This document shows positions 35,065 through 43,797 of a DNA stretch of 61,898 nucleotides, one piece after another. The stretch comes from Sphingomonas yabuuchiae. Lineage in GTDB: Bacteria > Pseudomonadota > Alphaproteobacteria > Sphingomonadales > Sphingomonadaceae. The first letter of the stretch is position 1; every line of letters begins with the position of its first letter. The translations under genes and the position numbers were made by a program. The stretch lies in the NCBI RefSeq assembly GCF_014199595.1, contig NZ_JACHNX010000018.1, forward strand, positions 1 through 61,898. The letters run 5' to 3'. The notes under the pieces were generated by a model that was not told where the DNA came from, did not search any database, and was given only the letters and a program-made list of their open reading frames with translations.

Positions 35065-36804
35065 ATGGCACGCGTAATCTGGGGTGAGAGTACATCGACC
35101 TTGTCGGCGGTGCAGGACGACGGCACGATGATCTCGTCCACGCTGCGTCGCGGGGTGATGGGCGCCCTGGGCATCGGCGTGACGCTTCAGATCATTCTGA
35201 TGCTCGGCGTCCTGCTGGTCGGCGTGCTGGCGGATACCGCGATACCCGGTCGCAACACCGCGACCCTGTGGGGGCTGCTGTTCCTCGGCCTCGTCCTTTA
35301 CGGGGTCTTCGGCCTGCTCGACAGCCTGCGGTCGCGCCTGTTCTTCGATGTGGCGGGTGCGATCGACCAGCGTCTGGCGCCGCGCGTCCATGACGGCGTG
35401 TCGCATGTCGCGCGCGTCGGGGCGCCGGATGGCGACGGACTGGGACCGCTGCACGACGCCAATCGCCTGCGCGCCTTCCTGATGGGCCCGATCCCGTCCG
35501 CGCTGATCGACCTCTGCGTCGCGCCATTCTCCCTTCTGATGCTGTTCGCCCTGCACGCCTGGGTGGGCCTGGTCGGGCTGGCCGCCATGGTCGTGCTCGG
35601 GCTGATGGCCTGGCTCCTTGGCCGGTCGGCAGGGCAGAAGGCCGAGACGCTGGACGAACTACGGCCCCTACGCTGGATGGTGGCGGAGGAAAGCCGCCGC
35701 AATGCCGTGGCCGCCCGCGCCATGGGCATGGAGGGTCGCCTGCGCCAGCGCTGGATCGGCGCGTCGCAGGAGGATCTGCTGGCCGAGCGTGCGCTGCATG
35801 GCCGCTCGGTCGGGCTGGTCGGCGCGGTGCGCGGCTTCCGGCTCGTTCTGTTCATCCTGTTGCTGACGATCGGGGCGGCGCTGGCCTTCACCGACCGCGC
35901 CGCCTGGAGCACCGCGCTGATCGCCGCGCTGCTGCTCTATCAGGTCCTGGCGCCGGTCGAACTGGCCGTGACCGGCTGGGGCGACTATACCGGCGCGCGC
36001 TCGGCCTGGGAGCGGTTGAACCTGCTGCTCCGCCAGATGCCGCTGCGCGATATCACCACCCTGCTGCCGCGCCCGGAGACCGAGCTGACCACCGAGCAGG
36101 TCTATGTCTTCGCGCCCGGCACCCAGCGCCCCGTCGTCAACAATGTCGGCATCCGGCTGGCGGCGGGCGACTCGCTGGGGATCATGGGGCAGACCGGTGC
36201 GGGCAAGACCGCGCTGCTCAACGCGATCGCCGGTATCTGGCCGCTGGCGCGCGGCGTCATCCGCATGGACGGCGCCGCGCTCGACCAGTGGGACGAAGAG
36301 GAACTGGGCAAGTTTGTCGGTTATGTCCCCCAGCAGGTCGAACTGATCGAGGGCACCGTCGCGCAGAATATCGCCCGCTTCGACGCCGACGCCCCGACTG
36401 AGGCCGTGCTGGCCGCCGCCCGGCGCGCACATGTCCACGACCTGATCCTGCGTCTGCCCGACGGGTACGAAACCCAGGTCGGGCGTGGCGGCCAGCTGCT
36501 TCCCGCCGGTCTGCGTCAGCGCATTGCCGTGGCGCGGGCGTTGTTCGGCAAGCCCTTCATCCTGTTGCTCGACGACCCCACGTCGAACATGGACGGCGAT
36601 GGCGAGAAGATGCTGGCCCAGGTCATGGAGGATGTCTGCGATGAAGGCGGCATCGTGATCGTCGTCACCCATCGCCCCGCCCTGATGCACCGTGTCGACT
36701 ATATCATGCAGCTGCAGGCGGGTTCGATGGCCGCCTTCGGCCCGGCGGGGCAGATCCTGCAACGTGCCGAGGAACAGCGGGTCCAGGCCCTGGGTCAGGC
36801 GTAA
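35065..36804 (+). CDS. second type I secretion ABC half-transporter with degenerate ATPase motifs
   Basis: A 579-residue protein colinear with the ABC protein encoded at 28.4 kb (six-helix domain plus ATPase). Walker A is intact (GQTGAGKTA, 375-383) and the switch His is kept (VTHRPA). The signature reads LPAGLRQR (479-486) instead of LSAGQRQR, and the catalytic Glu after Walker B is Asp (LLLDDPTSNMD, D504). These changes suggest reduced hydrolysis and a regulatory or heterodimer role beside the canonical partner. Both defects being on one subunit differs from the usual split. No HlyD or TolC gene is attached. Confidence 0.88.
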   Translation: MARVIWGESTSTLSAVQDDGTMISSTLRRGVMGALGIGVTLQIILMLGVLLVGVLADTAIPGRNTATLWGLLFLGLVLYGVFGLLDSLRSRLFFDVAGAIDQRLAPRVHDGVSHVARVGAPDGDGLGPLHDANRLRAFLMGPIPSALIDLCVAPFSLLMLFALHAWVGLVGLAAMVVLGLMAWLLGRSAGQKAETLDELRPLRWMVAEESRRNAVAARAMGMEGRLRQRWIGASQEDLLAERALHGRSVGLVGAVRGFRLVLFILLLTIGAALAFTDRAAWSTALIAALLLYQVLAPVELAVTGWGDYTGARSAWERLNLLLRQMPLRDITTLLPRPETELTTEQVYVFAPGTQRPVVNNVGIRLAAGDSLGIMGQTGAGKTALLNAIAGIWPLARGVIRMDGAALDQWDEEELGKFVGYVPQQVELIEGTVAQNIARFDADAPTEAVLAAARRAHVHDLILRLPDGYETQVGRGGQLLPAGLRQRIAVARALFGKPFILLLDDPTSNMDGDGEKMLAQVMEDVCDEGGIVIVVTHRPALMHRVDYIMQLQAGSMAAFGPAGQILQRAEEQRVQALGQA

Positions 36805-37063
36805 CGCCGGGGGCGTACGGACGCTCCTCTCCCAGCGGAGTCACTGGAGATCACGCTATCGTGGTGAAGAGCGGCGGCGGTGAGTCGCAAACTCGTCGCC
36901 CCGCCGCTCCATGCTTCGGTCATGTCATCGCCTTTGGCGACGACTACCGGCTTGTCATCCGCCCGCACCTATCGCGCGTGACGGTCGTGCGCGTGCGGTT
37001 GCCGCACCGTCAGGCCCGCGGACGGTACAACGTATTAGACTCCAAAGACCTGAATAGGCCCAT

Positions 37064-37160
37064 CCCTCCCCTTTGGGGGAAGGGCCGGGGGTGGGGCGCT
37101 TCCGCAAGCGCGGCATTCGTTGAAAGGCCCCACCCCAACCCCTTCCCTGAAGGGGAGGGG
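37064..37160. repeat. imperfect palindromic intergenic element
   Basis: The left arm (37064-37097, CCCTCCCCTTTGGGGGAAGG and onward) and the right arm (37128-37160, ending CCTGAAGGGGAGGGG) are imperfect inverted copies separated by about 30 bases. The composition resembles dispersed intergenic repeats of GC-rich alphaproteobacteria. A related short hairpin occurs at 58761-58787. Confidence 0.5.
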
Positions 37161-37518
37161 CTCATGTTGACCAATATAATGTTATCTTGCCCTCGACCGT
37201 CCCACGCGCGTTGCGTGGGAACATGCCGCCGCCATCGTGGACCTAGGCAGGCTCACCCTGCCGCCATTTTGGGCCCATCTTTGGGTCTACGGCCAAGCGC
37301 CGATCTCGCTGGCTCGGAGTTTCAGGGTGCGGTCAGCCGTCGCGTTCGCAACAACGGTCCCGGCCAAAATGCCCGGGGCTGGAACAGGCTGAGTGCGATG
37401 TCGGGAAACTGGCAGAGGCGGAAACCTCCGGGCCTCGTGTGCGCCAACTGATCTGTGGAGGAGGCCGATTGCGGCCATTCCGCTCCTGTAAGGACCATCG
37501 CATCCCGCGCAGGCCCTG

Positions 37519-37550
37519 CCGGAAGCCGGGTCCTCCGACCCGGCTTCCGG
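37519..37550 (-). terminator. strong hairpin after the Wzz/BY-kinase gene
   Basis: A perfect 14-bp stem (CCGGAAGCCGGGTC / GACCCGGCTTCCGG) with a 4-base loop sits 10 bases past the stop codon. No T run follows, as is common in GC-rich genomes. Confidence 0.7.
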
Positions 37551-37559
37551 TGCTCGTCA

Positions 37560-39686
37560 TCAGCTATAGTAGCTGGAATATTTCTTGTAATAACGCAGTT
37601 CGTCGCCCGCCCCTGCGCGGCTCTGAGCCTTCAGGTCGACCATCGTCATGATGATGCCACCGATCCGCGCTTCGGCCATGGCGAGGTGGTCCAGTGCCAG
37701 CCGGACGGCCGGGGCCGGGGTCTTGCGCCAGCGCACCGCCACCAGCGCGACATCGGCCATTGACGCGATCGCCCGCGAGTCCGCGATCGCCAGCAGCGGC
37801 GCGGTGTCGAGGATCACCAGGTCGAACCGCTCACGCAGCTGATCGACCAGCTGCTGCATCGCGCTGGAGGCGATCAGGTCATAGTCGTTCTCGGCCGTCG
37901 ACGAACGCTGCGGCAGAAGGAAGGCGCCGCTGGCGCTGTCGCGCACCAACACCTGGTCCAGCGTCGCTTCGCCGCGCAGCAGGTCGGCAAGGCCATATTG
38001 GATCGCGCCTTCCATCTGGCGGCTGGTCGCCTGGCGACGCAGGTCGCAATCGACCAGCACGGTCGACAGACCCGCCAGCGCCGACGAGCGGGCCAGCGAG
38101 AAAGAGGTCGAGGTCTTGCCCTCGGCGGGCAGGGCCGAGGAGATGGCGACGACGCGCGCCGCCTGCTCTTCGCGTCCGACCTTCAGGGCGGTGCGGATCG
38201 AGCGATAGGATTCGCTGTACACGCTGCCCGGATGGTCGATCAGATGCTGGCTGATCGTGGCGGGCGTCGGCGACTTGATCCGGTCGCGCTTCAACGTGCG
38301 CAGGTCCGGCACCGAGGCCAGCACCGGCAGGCCCAGCGCCCGCTCGACCTGACGCCGCGTGCTGAAGCCGTTCTCGGCCAGTTCCAGACCGGCCGCGACC
38401 ATCGCCGCCGCCAGCAGGGCCGCCAGCAGCCCCCCGCCCGCGAAGACGACCTTCTTGGGGCTGACAGGTGCGGTCGGCGCCACGGCGCGGGCGATCACGT
38501 AACCGGCACTGCGCTCGGTGCCCTGACGCGCGATCGCCTGCTGATACCGCTCCAGCAATGCCTCATAGAGGCTCTTAAGCGTCGTCGCCTTGCGCTCGAG
38601 TTCGGCGAGACGAACCGAGGCGGCGTTGCCCTGGAGCAGCTGCCCCTTCTGCGCGCCCAGCGACGAGACGATCGACGACGTGCGCCGACGGGCGACATCC
38701 GCCTCGGCCGAGAGGCTCTGGCGGACGCGCGCGGTTTCCGCCGCGATCTGGCGACGGGTTTCCTGAAGCCGCTGGTTGGTTTCGAGGACCTGTGGATGAC
38801 GGTCGCCATAACGCTCCGACAGCGACGCCTGCTGTGCGCTGAGCGTCGCTTCCTCGGTCCGCAGCTGCTGGAGCACCGGCGAAACGACCGCAGAACCGGC
38901 ACCGGCACTGCTGGCGCTGCGCGCGGTGTTGCGCGCCTCGGCCACCGCCTGCTGCGCCTGCGCATCGGCGAGCTGCTGGTTCAGTACCGCGATCGACTGC
39001 TGGGCGTTGGTGCTCTGGTTCTGGATGTCGACCAGGTTGGTCGCGGCACGGAAGCGGGCGACCTCCGTCTCGGCCACCTGCAACTGGCCGCGCGCCTCGT
39101 TGATGCGCGAGGCGAGCAGCGCGATTTCCTTGTTGCGCTCGTCGCGCTTCTCGACCTGCTGGCGGGTCAGATATTCGTCGATCGTCGTGTTGACGATCTT
39201 CGCCGCCATCACCGGGTCGGTCGAGAGGTAGTTGACGTTGATCGCATAGGAGGTGCCGTCACGCGTCGCGGTCAGCCCCCCGGCAATCGCGCGGATCGCG
39301 GCATTGCGGGCATCCGCCGGGCTCAGCGGATCGGTGCCCACGAAATTCGGGTTCTTCGCCAGGCCCAGCCGATCGACGACGCGGCCCAGCGTCTCGGGCG
39401 ACAGGATCTGCGCGACTTCGGTGTCGACCGACGAGGAGTCGGTCGTCAACGGCTGTACCCGCTGATCCTCCTGCGCGTTGACGATCTCTTCGTTCGTGCG
39501 CTGGATACCGACCTGACCCTCGGCGCTGTAGCGCGGCGTGACCATCTTGTAGCTCAGCCCGGTCAGGCCGAGCACGATGATCATGGTGATCAGGATGGGG
39601 ACCAGACGCCGACGGACCGCGTTCAGCACCGCGCCGAAGTCGATGATCTTGGCGGAGTCCTGATCGACAGGCACCAGCGGGTTCAT
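37560..39686 (-). CDS. fused Wzz-type co-polymerase and bacterial tyrosine kinase (Wzc/GumC+kinase)
   Basis: A 708-residue inner-membrane protein that sets EPS chain length and links polymerisation to export. It has an N-terminal helix (ILITMIIVLGLTGLSYKMV), a Wzz domain, long periplasmic coiled coils (about 185-400), a second helix near 420-440, and a BY-kinase domain with Walker A ALPAEGKTS, Walker A' VLVDCDLRR, Walker B LVILDTAPLL and a C-terminal tyrosine cluster (LRYYKKYSSYYS) for autophosphorylation. In canonical sphingan loci these are two proteins (GelC and GelE); here they are one. It is divergent from the Alg14-like gene. Confidence 0.92.
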   Translation of the reverse strand: MNPLVPVDQDSAKIIDFGAVLNAVRRRLVPILITMIIVLGLTGLSYKMVTPRYSAEGQVGIQRTNEEIVNAQEDQRVQPLTTDSSSVDTEVAQILSPETLGRVVDRLGLAKNPNFVGTDPLSPADARNAAIRAIAGGLTATRDGTSYAINVNYLSTDPVMAAKIVNTTIDEYLTRQQVEKRDERNKEIALLASRINEARGQLQVAETEVARFRAATNLVDIQNQSTNAQQSIAVLNQQLADAQAQQAVAEARNTARSASSAGAGSAVVSPVLQQLRTEEATLSAQQASLSERYGDRHPQVLETNQRLQETRRQIAAETARVRQSLSAEADVARRRTSSIVSSLGAQKGQLLQGNAASVRLAELERKATTLKSLYEALLERYQQAIARQGTERSAGYVIARAVAPTAPVSPKKVVFAGGGLLAALLAAAMVAAGLELAENGFSTRRQVERALGLPVLASVPDLRTLKRDRIKSPTPATISQHLIDHPGSVYSESYRSIRTALKVGREEQAARVVAISSALPAEGKTSTSFSLARSSALAGLSTVLVDCDLRRQATSRQMEGAIQYGLADLLRGEATLDQVLVRDSASGAFLLPQRSSTAENDYDLIASSAMQQLVDQLRERFDLVILDTAPLLAIADSRAIASMADVALVAVRWRKTPAPAVRLALDHLAMAEARIGGIIMTMVDLKAQSRAGAGDELRYYKKYSSYYS

Positions 39687-39990
39687 AATCGTGTCTCCGT
39701 CCCGCTTGCCGGGATGTCGCGATGAATATCCGGGGCTGTGTACCGGCCAATCGCCACCCGGCGCAAGCAGATGCGTAACGATCCGCAGCGACCGGCCGAA
39801 CCATCATAGGACAACCTTTCCGCATCGAAGGATGCCATGGCGGTCGCTTTTTTGCTGCACCGCAACTGTCCCAGGACGGTGTCATTTTTGCAGGTGGCAC
39901 CGTTCATGATATAGGCTACCGCCCGATGGAGCCTGCACGTTGCGGGCGGCCGGGCGGACGTTTTCCCGCCTGCACGAGGGAGATAGCGTG
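39687..39990. promoter_or_regulatory. divergent intergenic region, Wzz/BY-kinase versus glycosyltransferase operon
   Basis: About 300 bases between two divergent EPS transcription units, with no credible gene. Promoters for both directions are expected here; none could be assigned by eye. Confidence 0.4.
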
Positions 39991-40473
39991 ATGGCATCGG
40001 GAGCTGCACAGGACGCTGGACGCACGGCGATACGCGTGCTCGCGGTGGCGTCGCAAGGCGGCCATTGGGAGCAGATGATGCTGCTGCGCAGCATGCTGGA
40101 AACCCACGCCACCCGCTTCGCCACGACCGAGGCCGACCTGCTGGCCAAGGCCGGGATCACCGACGGCATCATTCTGCCCGACTGCAATCTCGACGCCCCC
40201 TGGCCGAGCCTCAAATGCCTGATCCGGTCCTTCGTGACCGTGTTCCGCCTGCGGCCCAAGGTCATCATCTCGACCGGCGCGGCACCGGGCTTCTTCTGCC
40301 TGCTCGCCGGACGGCTGATCGGAGCCCGGACGGTGTGGATCGACAGCGTCGCCAATGTCGAGAAACTGTCCAAAAGTGGGACATTGGCGAAATGGGTCGC
40401 CAGCGAATGGCTGACCCAATGGTCGCATGTCGCCAAGCCGGACGGCCCCCATCATGTCGGAGGCGTGCTGTGA
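39991..40473 (+). CDS. Alg14/PssD-like glycosyltransferase subunit
   Basis: A 160-residue protein of the Alg14 family (VLAVASQGGHWEQMMLLRSML, then PKVIISTGAAPGFFCLLAGRLIGARTVWIDSVA). Alg14-like proteins hold the acceptor-binding half and membrane tether of a split GT; PssD in rhizobia pairs with PssE to add glucuronic acid. GAGGGAGA precedes the ATG. The stop overlaps the next start (GTGA), so the two halves are translationally coupled. Confidence 0.87.
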   Translation: MASGAAQDAGRTAIRVLAVASQGGHWEQMMLLRSMLETHATRFATTEADLLAKAGITDGIILPDCNLDAPWPSLKCLIRSFVTVFRLRPKVIISTGAAPGFFCLLAGRLIGARTVWIDSVANVEKLSKSGTLAKWVASEWLTQWSHVAKPDGPHHVGGVL

Positions 40474-40955
40474 TCTTCGTCACCGTCGGAACCCAGCTGC
40501 CCTTCGACCGGCTGATCGAGGCGATCGACACTATCGCGCCCTCGCTCGGCGAGCCGGTCTTCGCCCAGACCGGCGCCTCGACCTACACGCCGCGCAACAT
40601 CGAATGGAGCGCGCGCATCCGCCCGATCGAGGTCGATGCCTATTTCGCCAAGGCGCGCGTCGTCGTCGCCCATGCCGGGATCGGCACCATCCTGACCTGC
40701 CAGCGTGTCGGTCGCCCGGTGATCCTGTTCCCGCGCCTTGTGGCGCATGGCGAACATCGCAACGACCACCAGATGGCGACGGTCGGCCAGCTCGAAGGGC
40801 GGCCCGGCCTCTATGTCGCGCGCACCGGCGAGGAACTGCACGCGCTGCTCGCGCAGGATCTCGCCCCACCGCCCGGAACCGATGTGGTGCCGGAGGGGCG
40901 TCAGCGGCTGATGCAGCATCTCGATTCCGTCATCCGCAGCGCGGGCGCGCGGTGA
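40470..40955 (+). CDS. Alg13/PssE-like glycosyltransferase subunit (GT28 C-terminal fold)
   Basis: A 161-residue partner of the preceding protein, with the nucleotide-sugar half of a GT28-type enzyme (IFVTVGTQLPFDRLIEAID, VVVAHAGIGTILTCQRVGRPVILFPRL, HRNDHQ). The start is GTG at 40470 with GGAGG upstream, overlapping the Alg14-like stop. With ugd in the same locus, a glucuronosyltransferase role is reasonable, as in PssDE. The reading frame extends upstream, but only the coupled start makes sense. Confidence 0.87.
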   Translation: MIFVTVGTQLPFDRLIEAIDTIAPSLGEPVFAQTGASTYTPRNIEWSARIRPIEVDAYFAKARVVVAHAGIGTILTCQRVGRPVILFPRLVAHGEHRNDHQMATVGQLEGRPGLYVARTGEELHALLAQDLAPPPGTDVVPEGRQRLMQHLDSVIRSAGAR

Positions 40956-42040
40956 TGGCGGGCTGGACGCGCCGGGGCATATTGGCAGGGGGCGGTGCCG
41001 CCGCCATGACATTCGGCCTGCGGGCATCGGCGGCCGATGACGTAGCCTTGCGCTCGCTTGGGCGGGGCATCCGCTTCGGCGCCGCGATCGATCCAGAGGA
41101 TCTGAAGGATCCGGCCATGCGCCGCCTGTTCCAGCGTCATTGCTCGTCGCTGACACCACGCAATGCGCTGAAATGGACGGGCACCGAGAAACAGCCCGGC
41201 GTGATCCAGTTCGACGATGCAGACAAGATCGCCGACTTCGCGCGCGAGATCGGTGCGGGCCTCTATGGCCATACGCTGGTCTGGTATCGCGTCCCCGCCT
41301 GGGTCGATGCGATCACCAGCGCGGACGAGCTGCGGGCGGCGATGAACCGGCATATCGATGCGACCGTCGGCCATTTCGCCGGGCGCGCCTATGCCTGGGA
41401 TGTGGTCAACGAGGTGATGGACTATGACGCGGCGCAGTGGCGTCCGTCGGCCTTCTATCGCCTGCTCGGCAAGGATCATGTGCGCGAGGCCTTCGAGCGC
41501 GCGCATCGCGCCGATCCCAAGGCGATTCTGGTCATCAACGAAACGCATCTGGAAAAGGCGGGCGCCAATTACGACGCCCGTCGCGCCATGATGCTCGACC
41601 TGCTGCGCGAACTGCGCGGGGCGGGGGTTCCGGTTCATGCGATCGGTCTGCAGGCGCATTTCCGTCCCGGCTTCGACCAGCTCGACGCCCCCGCCCTGAC
41701 CGCGTTCCTGCGCGAAGTCGGCAAGCTGGGCATGGGCGCCTATATCACCGAGATGGACGGATCGTGCCGCTTTGCGCATCGGCTGCCTCCAACGGCGACG
41801 CAGGGCGATATCTATGGCCAGGTCTTTGCCGACATGGTGCGCACCGTCGCCGCGACGGGCACGCTGCGCGGGGTCACGACCTGGGGCCTGCGCGAGAAAT
41901 TCTCGAAGGCGGAAGCGCGCCAAGGTCATGGCTGCCGTGCGCGCGCTTTGTTGTATGACGAAGACCTGACCCCCCTGCCCGCGCTCGACGCGCTGGCGGG
42001 CGCACTGCGGGAAACGGGTTCGTCACGGAGCAAGCGATGA
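40955..42040 (+). CDS. GH10 family endo-beta-1,4-glycanase in the EPS operon
   Basis: A 361-residue secreted GH10 enzyme with a Tat-like signal (TRRGILAGGGAAAMTFGLRASA). The acid/base is E153 (WDVVNEVMD) and the nucleophile E266 (AYITEMDGS); LTPRNALKW and GLQAHFRPG are also family blocks. GH10 proteins are usually xylanases. Being coupled to GT genes on both sides (one-base overlap upstream, ATGA downstream) it more likely trims or edits the EPS, perhaps cutting a beta-1,4-linked backbone. Actual specificity cannot be read from sequence. Confidence 0.9.
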   Translation: MAGWTRRGILAGGGAAAMTFGLRASAADDVALRSLGRGIRFGAAIDPEDLKDPAMRRLFQRHCSSLTPRNALKWTGTEKQPGVIQFDDADKIADFAREIGAGLYGHTLVWYRVPAWVDAITSADELRAAMNRHIDATVGHFAGRAYAWDVVNEVMDYDAAQWRPSAFYRLLGKDHVREAFERAHRADPKAILVINETHLEKAGANYDARRAMMLDLLRELRGAGVPVHAIGLQAHFRPGFDQLDAPALTAFLREVGKLGMGAYITEMDGSCRFAHRLPPTATQGDIYGQVFADMVRTVAATGTLRGVTTWGLREKFSKAEARQGHGCRARALLYDEDLTPLPALDALAGALRETGSSRSKR

Positions 42041-43209
42041 ACGACATGACCCAGGCGACCAGCGACCGCCGGAAGGTCGCGATCTTCGTCGAGCGTTTCC
42101 TGCCGCCCAGCCAGGCTTTTGTCCTGGCACAGGCGCGCGGTTACGAACGCTATGCGCCGCGCTTCCTGGTCGGCAAGCGGATCGATCAGGGCCATGGCGG
42201 TCAGACCGACCTGCCGGTCCATGCCATCGACGCCTCGCCCGCGATGAAGGCGGGGTCGCTGCTGCTCAAGATCCCGCGCGTCGCGGCCCCCGCCCTGTTC
42301 CCGCCGCTGGCCGGGGCCGACCTGATCCATGCCCATTTCGGCAAGAATGGTTATGTGTTGGGTCCGCTCGCCAAGGCGCTGGGCCGTCCACTGGTCACGA
42401 CCTTCCACGGTTTCGACGCCACCTATCGCGGCGATCCCAAAAAGCCCGGCGGGTTCAATCAGGTCCGTTTCTTCGCCAAGGGTCGCGCCCGGATGGCGCA
42501 GGCGGGCGGCTATAATATCGCGGTATCCGACTTCATCCGCGACCGGCTGCTCAGCCTCGGCTTCTCGCCGGAATCGATCTTCCGCCACTATATCGGCGTC
42601 GATACGCGCATATTCCGTCCCGATCCCAGCCCGCGCGTGCCGGGCCGGGTCGTGTCGATCGCGCGGTTCGTCGAATATAAGGGCTATCGCTACATGATCG
42701 ACGCGCTGGCGCAGGTCGCGGCCCAGGGCATCCCGGTCGATTATGTGATGATCGGCGACGGTCCGCAGGCGGACGAAACGCTGCGCTATGCCCGCTCGAA
42801 GCTGCCGAAGGTCACGCACCATGCGCGATTGAGCCAGGAGGCGATCCGCGCCGAGCTGGGTCAGGCGCAAATCTATCTGCATGGCAGCGTCACGCTCGAC
42901 AATGGCCATGCCGAGGCGTTCGGCATCGCCAATCTGGAGGCGCAGGCCGTCGGCACGCCGGTGATCGCCTTCCGCTCGGGCGGGGTCGGCGAGGCGGTGG
43001 AGGAAGGCCGGACCGGCCTGCTCGCCGATGAGCGAGACGTCGACACCATGGCGGCGGCGTTGGCGAGCCTGTTGTCCGACCGTGACCGTTGGCGCGCCTT
43101 TCACGAGCGGGCCCCGGCCTGGGTGGCGGAGCGGTTCGACCTTGTCGCGCAAACCCGCCTGCTCGAAGACTATTATGACCGCGTCCTCGCGGACCATCGG
43201 GGGAAATAA
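42037..43209 (+). CDS. GT4-type glycosyltransferase
   Basis: A 390-residue GT-B enzyme. The N-half includes LIHAHFGKNGYVLGPLAKALGRPLVTTFHGFD. The C-half carries the nucleotide-sugar site (VSIARFVEYKGYRYMIDAL) and the EX7E-type block (HAEAFGIANLEAQAVGTPVIA). A retaining transferase that probably adds one sugar of the EPS repeat unit. It overlaps the GH10 stop by four bases. Confidence 0.92.
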   Translation: MNDMTQATSDRRKVAIFVERFLPPSQAFVLAQARGYERYAPRFLVGKRIDQGHGGQTDLPVHAIDASPAMKAGSLLLKIPRVAAPALFPPLAGADLIHAHFGKNGYVLGPLAKALGRPLVTTFHGFDATYRGDPKKPGGFNQVRFFAKGRARMAQAGGYNIAVSDFIRDRLLSLGFSPESIFRHYIGVDTRIFRPDPSPRVPGRVVSIARFVEYKGYRYMIDALAQVAAQGIPVDYVMIGDGPQADETLRYARSKLPKVTHHARLSQEAIRAELGQAQIYLHGSVTLDNGHAEAFGIANLEAQAVGTPVIAFRSGGVGEAVEEGRTGLLADERDVDTMAAALASLLSDRDRWRAFHERAPAWVAERFDLVAQTRLLEDYYDRVLADHRGK

Positions 43210-43211
43210 CC

Positions 43212-43700
43212 GTGGCGCGTACCACCGGAGCCAAACCCAAATGGGGGCTCAATCGACTGAAGAAGCTGCGCAACGTTTTCGTCGAGGCGAAGCGTTTCTG
43301 GTATGTCCGCTTCTGGGGCATGGACATTCACCCGACCGCGCAATTCTCGCTGTCGGCCAAGTTCGACCGGACGAACCCCAAGGGTCTGCATATCGGCGAG
43401 GAAAGCTATGTCGCCTTCGACGCCGCGATCCTGACCCACGACCTGACGCGCGGCCTGTATCTGGATACCTGGATCGGGCGTCGCTGCTTCATCGGGGCGC
43501 GCAGCATCATCCTGCCGGGCATCCGGATCGGTGACGAATGCGTCATCGGGTCGGGCTCGGTGGTGACCAAGGATGTGCCGCCGAATTCGCTGGTCGCGGG
43601 CAATCCGGCGCGCGTCATCCGCAGCAACCTGCGGATCATCTCGCGATATGGCCGGATCGGCGCGGATGAAGAGATTGATCCGGTCGACCCGGTCGCGTGA
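43212..43700 (+). CDS. hexapeptide-repeat acyltransferase
   Basis: A 162-residue left-handed beta-helix acyltransferase (WIGRRCFIGARSIILPGIRIGDECVIGSGSVVTKDVPPNSLVAGNPARVI), the WbbJ/maltose O-acetyltransferase type. The His in LTHDL aligns with the usual catalytic histidine. It starts with GTG, two bases after the GT4 stop, so coupling is likely. It probably acetylates an EPS sugar in the cytoplasm, in addition to the membrane O-acyltransferase of this locus. Confidence 0.88.
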   Translation: MARTTGAKPKWGLNRLKKLRNVFVEAKRFWYVRFWGMDIHPTAQFSLSAKFDRTNPKGLHIGEESYVAFDAAILTHDLTRGLYLDTWIGRRCFIGARSIILPGIRIGDECVIGSGSVVTKDVPPNSLVAGNPARVIRSNLRIISRYGRIGADEEIDPVDPVA

Positions 43701-43797
43701 CAATTTGTAAATCGGCACGGGTTCGTCATCGCGGCGTCGCATATTTCCATGCTAATGCGATCAGGCGACAGATTATGGGGACGTGCGAGGAGATATG

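Larger units (their letters stand above)
36805..37559. other. 755-bp intergenic region with a large palindrome
   Basis: No credible gene was seen. It contains a near-palindromic GC-rich element (37064-37160) and a strong hairpin at 37519-37550. It separates the second ABC gene from the convergent Wzz/BY-kinase gene. Confidence 0.5.

Noticed and set aside
40955..42040. Xylan-utilisation gene
   Set aside because: The GH10 gene is translationally coupled to EPS glycosyltransferases, with no xylose transport or catabolic genes nearby.
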